Shown here: piece after piece, positions 5,968 to 11,240 of the stretch
Layout: each line of letters begins with the position of its first letter
How positions within the stretch are numbered: position 1 is the stretch's first letter
Assembly: GCA_017461825.1 (NCBI GenBank)
Contig: JAFTXB010000054.1
Location: 1 to 11,240, forward strand
Origin: Clostridia bacterium
GTDB taxonomy: Bacteria > Bacillota > Clostridia > Oscillospirales > CAG-272
Reading direction: 5' to 3'
Length of the DNA: 11,240 nt
Made by a program: the position numbers and the translations under genes
Notes under the pieces: model-generated
What the model saw: the letters and a program-made list of their open reading frames with translations, nothing else
What the model was told of the DNA's origin: nothing
Databases searched by the model: none

Positions 5968-6216
5968 ATGGGAATAAAGGCATTTTTAAAAAAAGCATTC
6001 GGTGACATGAAGGAAAGCGCCGAGGCACAGCACGAGGTCGACAAGGCAAACTTTGCCGCAGCGAAGGCAGAGGCAAAAGCAAATTGGGAGGAAGCAAAGA
6101 TGTCGTCCTCTCAAAGACAAGCAAAAATACAGAAAGAGCGCGATGCTCAAATTGCCACAGCGAACGAGCGCCGTGCGGTAGCCGATGCACGCATTGATGC
6201 AGCTAAGAAGAAATAA
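5968..6216 (+). CDS. Small charged coiled-coil protein
   Basis: The 82-residue product is nearly all Ala, Lys, Glu, Gln and Arg with no hydrophobic segment or signal peptide. After MGIKAFLKKAFGDMKESA it runs as one amphipathic alpha helix (about 16-82) with AAAKAEAKANWEEAKMSSSQ and ERDAQIATANERRAVADARI. It is probably a soluble or peripherally membrane-bound coiled coil. The start has a strong AAGGAGAT site at 5952-5959. It lies 26 bp after the two-helix gene and upstream of the broken ABC ATPase, so it was probably co-transcribed with both. I associate proteins of this look with clostridial two-component/ABC loci, but I know of no assigned function. Confidence 0.8.
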   Translation: MGIKAFLKKAFGDMKESAEAQHEVDKANFAAAKAEAKANWEEAKMSSSQRQAKIQKERDAQIATANERRAVADARIDAAKKK

Positions 6217-6222
6217 TATAAT
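6194..6222 (+). promoter_or_regulatory. Possible internal promoter
   Basis: TTGATG (6194-6199), a 17-bp spacer and a perfect TATAAT (6217-6222) straddle the end of the coiled-coil gene. It would drive the former ABC locus. The -35 matches four of six bases and lies inside coding DNA, so it could be chance. Confidence 0.35.
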
Positions 6223-6231
6223 AAACAGCGT

Positions 6232-6259
6232 AAGCGAGGCGTAGAAACACGGCTCGCTT
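6232..6259 (+). promoter_or_regulatory. Hairpin before the ABC remnant
   Basis: AAGCGAG (6232-6238) pairs perfectly with CTCGCTT (6253-6259) around a 14-nt loop, 16 bp after the coiled-coil gene. There is no immediate T-run, so it is more likely an mRNA processing or stability element than a terminator. Confidence 0.35.
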
Positions 6260-6294
6260 GTGTTGCGTTTATAAATAAAACGAAGAAGTAAGAA

Positions 6295-6760
6295 ACGAAC
6301 GCTATTGAAATTAGAAACCTTTCAAAAAGCTTTCGCGGAATGTATGCAGTAGATCATCTTAGCATGACCGTTTCACAGGGAGCGATCTATGGCTTCATCG
6401 GTGAGAACGGTTCGGGTAAATCCACCACTGAGAAGCTGATATGCGGCCACCTCGTTCCCGACAGCGGTGAGATCAAGCTCTTTGGAAAGGATTACACCGA
6501 TCCCGGTGTGCGCATAAGAGTCGGCGTACTGATTGAAAATGCAGGCTGTTTCCTCGGATCAAGCGTGTATCAGAACCTTATGATGCAATGCATCAATCTC
6601 GGCATCAAAAACGCCGATGAAGAAATTTGCCGTGTGTTTGAGACCGTGCGTATGGAGGATAACGCAAGCCTCAAATTCAACTGCAGCAGGCGGTGCATTG
6701 TTCGCATTTGGTCTTGGCGCAATCAGCAAAGTGGTTCTCAAAAAGACAAGCTTAGTATAA
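6295..6760 (+). pseudogene. Remnant of an ABC transporter: ATPase N-half joined to a permease-like end
   Basis: From 6295 the frame reads NAIEIRNLSKSFRGMYAVDH, a typical ABC ATPase opening, then GFIGENGSGKSTTEKLICG with an intact Walker A and SGEIKLFGKDYTDPGVR, of the kind found in BcrA/NatA-like exporters. The expected first codon reads ACG and the upstream GAAGAAG is a poor ribosome binding site. Homology stops near 6680. The Q-loop region is present, but the ABC signature, Walker B and H-loop are missing. Another frame from about 6671 to the TAA at 6758 gives STAAGGALFAFGLGAISKVV then LKKTSLV, like the last helix and tail of a membrane permease. A deletion joining the two genes explains this. 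An internal ATG at 6340 opens a frame to 6939, but it lacks strand 1 and ends in unrelated sequence. Confidence 0.8.
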
Positions 6761-6767
6761 TATATCG

Positions 6768-6798
6768 GGCAACGCTGAAAATCGGCGTTGCCTTTTCT
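6768..6798 (+). terminator. Intrinsic terminator after the ABC remnant
   Basis: GGCAACGC (6768-6775) pairs perfectly with GCGTTGCC (6785-6792) around a 9-nt loop, followed by TTTTCT. It begins 8 bp after the permease-frame stop codon, exactly where the end of the original ATPase-permease operon would be. It separates that transcript from the response regulator operon. Confidence 0.8.
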
Positions 6799-6844
6799 AA
6801 AATCGACACTTTTGAGAATTTGTGTTGTTCAGATCAAACGGAAA

Positions 6845-6909
6845 AAATGTTAAAATATATTGAAGATTTTTTTAAAAAAGGCGAAAACGCAAACAAAACT
6901 TTAACATTT
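6845..6909. promoter_or_regulatory. Separated inverted repeat upstream of the response regulator
   Basis: AAATGTTAAA (6845-6854) and its exact reverse complement TTTAACATTT (6900-6909) are spaced 45 bp apart. The right arm ends next to the predicted -10. The two could be binding sites for the response regulator (autoregulation) or could pair in RNA. The ATGTTAA core also occurs in the palindrome at 3792-3810. Confidence 0.45.
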
Positions 6910-6912
6910 CTA

Positions 6913-6926
6913 TGCTATACTATACT
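6913..6926 (+). promoter_or_regulatory. Promoter of the two-component operon
   Basis: TGCTATACT (6913-6921) is an extended -10 element, and a second TATACT follows at 6921-6926. No good -35 is present at either spacing, which fits an activator-dependent promoter or reliance on the extended -10. The start codon of the response regulator is about 40 bp downstream. Confidence 0.5.
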
Positions 6927-6964
6927 TAAAAATCAATAATACGCCCTTTTGGGAGGATAAAGAT

Positions 6965-7636
6965 ATGTTTAAAATTTTAATTGTGGAGGATGACAGAGAT
7001 CTGAACCGCAGCGTTTGCTCATTTCTCAATAATTCGGGATACGAAGCAGTTGGTTGCCTTGATGCAGAGAGCGCTTACGACGAAATGTATAAAAACACCT
7101 TCGACTGTATCGTGTCGGATATTATGATGCCGAACATTGACGGCTTTGAATTTGCCAAGACCGTGCGCTCACTCAACAACGATATTCCAATCCTGTTTAT
7201 GAGTGCCCGTGATGATTTCGCATCCAAACAGAGAGGCTTTCGCATTGGCATCGACGATTACATGACCAAGCCCATCGACCTTGATGAGCTCTTTTTGAGA
7301 ATCGGCGCGCTTTTGCGCCGTTCCAAGATTGCCTCCAGCCGTCGCCTTGAGGTTGGTAATTTCGTGATGGATGCGGACGAGAGAAGCGCAACGCTTGACG
7401 GTGAAGAGATCTCCCTCACGGCACGAGAATTTGACCTTCTCTACAAGCTCCTCTCCTATCCCAAAAAGACCTTCACGCGCACACAGCTGATGGACGAATT
7501 TTGGGACGTGGATACGCAGACGAGCACGAGAACGGTTGACGTGTATATGACCAAGCTCCGCGCAAAGCTTTCGGAGTGCGACTCCTTTGAGATTCAGACA
7601 GTTCACGGTCTTGGCTACAAGGCGGTGATCAAATGA
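6965..7636 (+). CDS. OmpR-family response regulator
   Basis: This is the DNA-binding partner of the histidine kinase encoded next. The 223-residue product has a receiver domain (1-118) with the acidic pair D9/D10, phospho-acceptor D52 (VSDIMMPNIDGFEF), S80 (ILFMSAR) and K102 (DDYMTKPID). A winged-helix effector domain (about 127-223) follows, with LTAREFDLLYKLLSYPKKTF, TRTQLMDEFW, the recognition helix TRTVDVYMTKLRAKL and the wing GLGYKAVIK. All key residues are present, so it should be active. The ATG at 6965 has GGGAGG at 6951-6956. Its TGA overlaps the kinase start in ATGA. Its original target was probably the neighbouring ABC locus, now broken; it may still control the membrane genes here. 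Confidence 0.95.
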   Translation: MFKILIVEDDRDLNRSVCSFLNNSGYEAVGCLDAESAYDEMYKNTFDCIVSDIMMPNIDGFEFAKTVRSLNNDIPILFMSARDDFASKQRGFRIGIDDYMTKPIDLDELFLRIGALLRRSKIASSRRLEVGNFVMDADERSATLDGEEISLTAREFDLLYKLLSYPKKTFTRTQLMDEFWDVDTQTSTRTVDVYMTKLRAKLSECDSFEIQTVHGLGYKAVIK

Positions 7637-8730
7637 AAAAAGGCGATACGACAAAAAAGATACTCGGCACGGTCAGCAATTTTTTTATCTTCTTTCTGCT
7701 TGCCGCATTCGTCACAACGTGTTGCATTATGTTGTTCATTTCAGCATTACAAGATTCTATCGGTCGAGAATTTACACGGGAAGAAATCACGGTCGCCGCA
7801 AAAATTACAATGCTCAACGTGATACTTTTGAGTATCGGTATGGCGGTAGTTGATTACGTTCGCCGTAAGCTCACGGTAGAACGCCCCGTAAAGCTAATTA
7901 CCAACGCCACTTCAAAAATGATAAACGGAGATTTTAGTGTTCGCATTAAACCCACCGCAAAATTTGCTACCGATGATAGCTTTCATGAAATTATCGAGTG
8001 TATCAATAAAATGGCTACAGAACTTTCAGGCGTAGAAACACTTCGAACCGATTTTGTCGCCAACGTATCTCACGAAATGAAAACACCTCTTGCGGTGATG
8101 CAGAACTACGGAACGCTCCTGCAAACTCCCGACCTGCCCGAAGAAAAGCGGATCGAGTACGCAAAGGCGATCACCGACGCCTCGCGCCGTCTTGCCGATA
8201 TGATGACGAATATTCTCAAGCTCAATCGGTTGGAAAATCAACAGATCTATCCGAATCTCACAACCTTCGATCTTGGCGATCAGCTTTGCGAGAGCCTTTT
8301 GCAATATGAAAGCACATGGGAGCGAAAGAATATTGAGATTGAGACCGATATCGCAGAGAGTGTGCTTGTTTCTGCCGATGCAGAGCTTCTCTCGCTCGTG
8401 TGGAATAATTTATTTTCAAACGCCTTCAAGTTTACCGAGGATGGTGGTAAAGTAATGCTCATACTTACCGCGGATAAAAAATTCGCTACCGTTAAAGTGT
8501 CCGACACGGGATGCGGAATGAGTGCCGAGGTTGGTGCGCATATCTTTGAAAAGTTCTATCAAGGTGACACCTCGCACGCAACGCAAGGAAACGGACTCGG
8601 ATTACCTCTCGTAAAAAGAGTGATTGACATTATGCAAGGCGAGATCGGCGTGGAAAGTGCGATCGGAGCCGGCACTACGTTTACTGTTAAGATTAAGAGG
8701 TCAGAATATGGTTTGGAAGAAGATAGGTAA
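7633..8730 (+). CDS. Membrane sensor histidine kinase
   Basis: The 365-residue product has two membrane helices (about 15-37 and 57-77) with only about 20 residues between them, a HAMP-like linker (78-130), then a HisKA domain with the phospho-acceptor H147 in FVANVSHEMKTPLAVMQNYG. The HATPase domain has the N box LVWNNLFSNAFKF (256-267), G1 box SDTGCGM (290-296), F box FEKFYQG and G2 box GNGLGLPLV (319-327). All catalytic motifs are intact. The tiny external loop suggests it senses within the membrane or through a partner protein, as intramembrane-sensing kinases of antibiotic-response systems do (inference). It overlaps the regulator gene by 4 nt, and its last 23 bp overlap the next membrane protein gene, so translation is tightly coupled. 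Confidence 0.95.
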   Translation: MKKGDTTKKILGTVSNFFIFFLLAAFVTTCCIMLFISALQDSIGREFTREEITVAAKITMLNVILLSIGMAVVDYVRRKLTVERPVKLITNATSKMINGDFSVRIKPTAKFATDDSFHEIIECINKMATELSGVETLRTDFVANVSHEMKTPLAVMQNYGTLLQTPDLPEEKRIEYAKAITDASRRLADMMTNILKLNRLENQQIYPNLTTFDLGDQLCESLLQYESTWERKNIEIETDIAESVLVSADAELLSLVWNNLFSNAFKFTEDGGKVMLILTADKKFATVKVSDTGCGMSAEVGAHIFEKFYQGDTSHATQGNGLGLPLVKRVIDIMQGEIGVESAIGAGTTFTVKIKRSEYGLEEDR

Positions 8731-9598
8731 AGTAATACTGTTTCCGCATATCGCTATTATGATCATCCTCATTCCCATAGCCACTGTTCTGCTCGTCGGC
8801 TCAATGGTGTTTGTCAGTACTGAATCCGTAATAGCATATATATCATACGTTCTTGCCGCTTACACCCTGACAGTATGGTGCTTTAAGATTCCTTACTTAA
8901 TTAAGTTCTTCAAGATCTTCAAGGATGAAAACAAGTATGCAAGAAGATGGCAAGACGATACTCGTCTGCGCGTAAACGTGTCGCTATACGGCTCGTTTAT
9001 TTGGAATGCCTTATATGGGATTTTTCAACTATGGCTCGGATTTTACCATCATACCTTTTGGTTCTGTTCACTCGGAGGATATTATATCTGTCTTGCGATC
9101 ATGCGCTTCTTCTTGGTCAGACATACGCGAAAGTACGCTCCCGGTGAGAAAATGCAAACAGAGCTTGTAAAGTACCGCGCTTGCGGCATCGTATTTCTTG
9201 TGATGAACTTAGCGCTTGCGATGATCATCTTCTTTATGGTCTATTGGAACAGAACATTTGAGCATCACATGATTACGGCAATTGCCATGGCAGCTTACAG
9301 CTTTACAGCACTGATCACCGCGATCGTCAATGTCATAAAATACAGAAAGTATAACAGTCCCATTTACTCGGCATCCAAGACGATCACTCTTGCGGCTGCG
9401 CTCGTGTCGATGCTAACACTTGAATCCACGATGCTCACAACTTTCAGTGACGGAACTATGACGGCTACTACGCAGAACTGGATGCTCGGTGCAACAGGCG
9501 GTGCCATTTCCGTACTGATCGTTTCCACGGCAATTTATATGATCGTCATCGGCACAAAAAAACTAAAAGAATTAAAAACAGAGGTTAATAATGGATAA
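8708..9598 (+). CDS. Eight-helix membrane protein coupled to the two-component system
   Basis: I do not recognise a named family. The 296-residue product has predicted helices at about 14-36, 40-65, 90-112, 117-137, 157-180, 188-211, 224-245 and 259-282. Polar or aromatic features inside or near helices include LYGSFIWNALYGIFQLWLGF (93-112), HH at 114-115, YWNRTFEHHMITAIAMAAYS (179-198) and KYRKYNSPIYSASKTITLAA (211-230). The chosen ATG at 8708 lies within the kinase end and has AAGAGG at 8695-8700; the open frame extends upstream only as an overlap of the kinase gene. Its stop overlaps the next start by 8 nt. The coupling suggests it may sense a signal with the short-loop kinase, or be the system's effector. 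Confidence 0.85.
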   Translation: MVWKKIGKVILFPHIAIMIILIPIATVLLVGSMVFVSTESVIAYISYVLAAYTLTVWCFKIPYLIKFFKIFKDENKYARRWQDDTRLRVNVSLYGSFIWNALYGIFQLWLGFYHHTFWFCSLGGYYICLAIMRFFLVRHTRKYAPGEKMQTELVKYRACGIVFLVMNLALAMIIFFMVYWNRTFEHHMITAIAMAAYSFTALITAIVNVIKYRKYNSPIYSASKTITLAAALVSMLTLESTMLTTFSDGTMTATTQNWMLGATGGAISVLIVSTAIYMIVIGTKKLKELKTEVNNG

Positions 9599-10004
9599 CA
9601 AAAATCAGAAACAAAACGGATTTACTTACACCTACTCCGCCAAAGAGCAGGCAGAGCTGAAACGCATCCGCGATAAATACACCTCCCCCACCGAAGATGA
9701 GGATAAGATGGCTCGCCTGCGCCGACTTGACGCAAGCGTGACAAATACCGCACAGGCGGTCGCACTTGTATTTGGTATCACGGGTGTACTTATACTCGGC
9801 TTTGGAATGAGCCTTATTTTGACCGATTTTGCAGAGATCCTCGGTTTTGGAGAAACTATGGAAATGGTTATTGGTATTCCTGTCGGTGTTGTTGGAGGTA
9901 TCCTTGCAAGCCTTGCCTATCCCATCTATAACGCCATCGTAAAGGCAAAGCGCAAGAAGCTCGCCCCTGAGATCATTCGCCTGACCGACGAGCTGATGAA
10001 ATGA
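9591..10004 (+). CDS. Small two-helix membrane protein, paralogue of the gene at 5576
   Basis: The 137-residue product has a charged N-terminal region (about 15-50, including SAKEQAELKRIRDKY), helices at about 54-78 and 90-113, and the tail KAKRKKLAPEIIRLTDELMK. The motif GFGMSLILTDF at the end of helix 1 and the order LRRLDASV, YPIY, PEIIRLTDELM match the protein at 5576-5941 along its whole length apart from a longer N-terminus. The ATG at 9591 overlaps the previous gene by 8 nt with an AGAGG site upstream. It is the last gene of the two-component operon. No strong GC-rich terminator follows, only A/T-rich stretches, so transcription may run on towards the L10 promoter. Its function is unknown. 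Confidence 0.85.
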   Translation: MDNKNQKQNGFTYTYSAKEQAELKRIRDKYTSPTEDEDKMARLRRLDASVTNTAQAVALVFGITGVLILGFGMSLILTDFAEILGFGETMEMVIGIPVGVVGGILASLAYPIYNAIVKAKRKKLAPEIIRLTDELMK

Positions 10005-10074
10005 GATACGAATATAGAAAATTTACTATTTTTTAAAAAAACATAAAAATAAAAATATTTTTTCAAAAAACCTC

Positions 10075-10103
10075 TTGACAAAGGTTCGGACAAGTGATAT
10101 AAT
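10075..10103 (+). promoter_or_regulatory. Consensus promoter of rplJL
   Basis: TTGACA (10075-10080), a 17-bp spacer and TATAAT (10098-10103) match the housekeeping consensus fully, and TG at 10095-10096 adds an extended -10. This is the strongest promoter in the window, as expected for L10/L12. The start point would be near 10110. Confidence 0.92.
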
Positions 10104-10109
10104 ATATGG

Positions 10110-10268
10110 CGTTATCCAAAGACAGCAGGTTCCGGTAAAAGCGTAAGCTTTCCTGCCGAGGAGAGAAATTGAATTACAGTGATGTGAGACGATCTTTCTT
10201 TTCGGTGGACTATGCGTGCCGGAAGAAAGATTTTTTTATTCGCTTAATTCTATGGGAGGTGAAACGAA
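10110..10268 (+). ncRNA. Ribosomal protein L10 leader
   Basis: The transcript before rplJ folds with GCAGG (10125-10129) pairing CCTGC (10152-10156), an inner AAAGC-GTAA-GCTTT hairpin (10138-10151), and the conserved CCTGCCGAGG stretch (10152-10161) known from Firmicutes L10 leaders. In Bacillus subtilis this element binds the L10-L12 complex and controls read-through at a downstream terminator; the terminator is present here at 10192-10237. The match to the family pattern is by eye. Confidence 0.85.
10192..10237 (+). terminator. Attenuator terminator in the L10 leader
   Basis: ATCTTTCTTTTCGG (10192-10205) pairs with CCGGAAGAAAGAT (10219-10231) with one bulged T, and the T-run is 10231-10237. 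It lies 31 bp before rplJ and must be read through for expression. GAGAGAAA (10161-10168) could pair with TTTCTTTT (10195-10202), using two G-U pairs, and break this stem, a possible antiterminator. Confidence 0.85.
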
Positions 10269-10781
10269 ATGCCCAGCAATTCCATTCTGGTTCAGAAGCA
10301 GCAGGTCGTTGCTGATCTGGCAGAACAGATCAAGAATTCCGCAGCAGGCGTCATCGTAAACTATCAGGGTATCACGGTAGAAAACGACACCGCAATGCGT
10401 AAGGCACTCCGTGAGGCAGGCGTTAAGTACGTCGTCATGAAGAACACTATGACCGGCAGAGCTTGCGACATGGTTGGCTACGGAGATCTCAAGCAGCACC
10501 TCAACGGTATGACCGCAATCGCAATCAGCGAAACCGATCCCGTTGCAGCAGCTAAGGTTCTGAAAAAGTATGCTGAGAAGGTTGAGTCCTTCAACATTCT
10601 CGCAGGTTATGTGGACGGCGCGGTAATTGATGCCAAGACGGTTAACGAACTGGCTGATATTCCGAACAAGGAAACTCTTATTGCAAAGTTCCTTGGCTCC
10701 ATCCAGTCTCCTCTGTACAAGTTCGCTTACGCGATCAAGGCAGTTGCAGACAAAGACGGCGAGGCTCCCGCAGAGGCTTAA
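10269..10781 (+). CDS. rplJ: 50S ribosomal protein L10
   Basis: L10 anchors L7/L12 dimers at the base of the ribosomal stalk and represses its own operon. The product is 170 residues, typical for Firmicutes. The N-terminal rRNA-binding domain has AAGVIVNYQGITVENDTAMR (25-44), LREAGVKYVVMKNTM and KQHLNGMTAIAISE. The C-terminal helix (about 130-165, NKETLIAKFLGSIQSPLYKF) is the L12-binding segment, followed by an acidic tail ending DGEAPAEA. The ATG at 10269 has GGGAGGTG at 10254-10261. It lies immediately downstream of the L10 leader and 107 bp before rplL. The plus-strand partners rplK and rplA, often found upstream, are not here. Confidence 0.97.
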   Translation: MPSNSILVQKQQVVADLAEQIKNSAAGVIVNYQGITVENDTAMRKALREAGVKYVVMKNTMTGRACDMVGYGDLKQHLNGMTAIAISETDPVAAAKVLKKYAEKVESFNILAGYVDGAVIDAKTVNELADIPNKETLIAKFLGSIQSPLYKFAYAIKAVADKDGEAPAEA

Positions 10782-10818
10782 TTTCCGCACTCTGTACGAT
10801 CCTCTACCCTATCGGGCA

Positions 10819-10839
10819 CCGATCCCCGTGTAAGATCGG
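10819..10839 (+). promoter_or_regulatory. Hairpin in the rplJ-rplL spacer
   Basis: CCGATC (10819-10824) pairs with GATCGG (10834-10839) around a 9-nt loop, followed by an A-rich stretch without T-run. It is not a terminator. It may protect or mark processing of the rplL message, which must be translated more often than rplJ because several L12 copies bind each L10. Confidence 0.35.
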
Positions 10840-10888
10840 AACATAAAAATTCAAAAAAACGATTGATTTATTTTGGAGGTAAACGAAA

Positions 10889-11240
10889 ATGGCATCCGAA
10901 AAGATTACTAACATTTTGGAAGAGATCAAGTCTCTTACCATTCTTGAGCTCAACGACCTGGTTAAGGCTGTTGAAGAGGAATTTGGCGTATCCGCAGCAG
11001 CTCCCGTAGGCGTAGTTGCAGCAGCAGGCGCAGCAGCTCCCGCAGCTGAAGAGAAGACCGAGTTTGATGTTGTTCTTGCAAGCTTTGGCGCTAACAAGCT
11101 CAACGTTATCAAGGCTGTTCGTGAGATCACCGGTCTTGGCCTGAAGGACGCTAAGGATCTGGTTGAGGGCGCTCCCAAGACCGTTAAGGAAGGCGTTTCC
11201 AAGGACGAGGCTGAAAAGATCAAGGCTGCTCTTACCGAAG
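10889..11240 (+). CDS. rplL: 50S ribosomal protein L7/L12 (last codons outside window)
   Basis: L7/L12 forms the mobile stalk that recruits translation GTPases. About 117 residues are visible. The N-terminal dimerisation domain is 1-33 (KITNILEEIKSLTILELNDL). The alanine-rich hinge is about 34-52 (GVSAAAPVGVVAAAGAAAPA). The C-terminal domain from about 56 contains KTEFDVVLASFGANKLNVIK, KAVREITGLGLKDAKDLVEG and KEGVSKDEAEKIKAALTE, with the factor-binding helices. The ATG at 10889 has TTGGAGGT at 10873-10880. The frame is open at the right edge; relatives are about 120-126 residues, so only a few codons are missing. It is the second gene of the rplJL operon. Confidence 0.97.
   Translation, partial: MASEKITNILEEIKSLTILELNDLVKAVEEEFGVSAAAPVGVVAAAGAAAPAAEEKTEFDVVLASFGANKLNVIKAVREITGLGLKDAKDLVEGAPKTVKEGVSKDEAEKIKAALTE

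Noticed and set aside
6340..6939. A complete 199-residue ABC ATPase starting at the internal ATG
   Set aside because: It lacks the first beta strand, ends without the signature, Walker B and H-loop, and its C-terminal 70 residues run through a terminator and promoter region; a pseudogene fits better.
10236..10790. Minus-strand open frame of 184 codons over rplJ
   Set aside because: Antisense shadow of the L10 gene.
1..11240. CRISPR array, tRNA or rRNA gene, transposase or integrase
   Set aside because: No regularly spaced direct repeats, no tRNA-like cloverleaf or rRNA sequence, and no transposase or recombinase motif were seen on either strand.

Overview
The window looks like chromosomal DNA of a low-to-mid GC Gram-positive bacterium of the class Clostridia, probably a gut-type lineage (inference). 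The grounds are ribosomal protein sequences of Firmicutes type, near-perfect AGGAGG ribosome binding sites, TTGACA/TATAAT promoters with extended -10 elements, a Firmicutes-type L10 leader, and small membrane and coiled-coil proteins of a kind I associate with Clostridia. Two highly conserved ribosomal protein operons point away from each other and flank about 6.5 kb of accessory genes.

Left part (1-3566, minus strand): the start of the S10 operon, in the order rpsJ (S10), rplC (L3), rplD (L4), rplW (L23), rplB (L2) and rpsS (S19, cut by the window edge). A TTGCAA-17-TATAAT promoter at 3538-3566 would give a leader of roughly 350 nt. That leader contains a long hairpin followed by six U residues, which looks like a transcription attenuator.

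Middle part (3560-10004, plus strand): first an AT-rich gap with a perfect ATTAACAT/ATGTTAAT palindrome. Next comes a two-gene operon of an eight-helix membrane protein and a short regulator with a DeoR-type HTH and a WYL-like C-terminus, followed by three successive hairpins, the last a clear intrinsic terminator. The next group holds a small two-helix membrane protein, a charged coiled-coil protein, and a broken ABC transporter locus. In that locus the ATPase start codon reads ACG, the ATPase stops being recognisable after about 128 residues, and an out-of-frame stretch resembling a permease C-terminus follows before a terminator. Last comes a tightly overlapping operon: OmpR-type response regulator, histidine kinase, eight-helix membrane protein, and a second two-helix protein that is a paralogue of the first.

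Right part (10075-11240, plus strand): a consensus extended -10 promoter, an L10 leader with an intrinsic terminator, rplJ (L10) and rplL (L7/L12, lacking only its last few codons).

The likely reading is that the middle holds a two-component-controlled, envelope-related cassette whose ABC transporter was removed by deletion while its sensor, regulator and accessory membrane proteins stayed intact. A shared TTAACAT half-site upstream of both the response regulator gene and the first membrane protein gene suggests, without proving it, common control.
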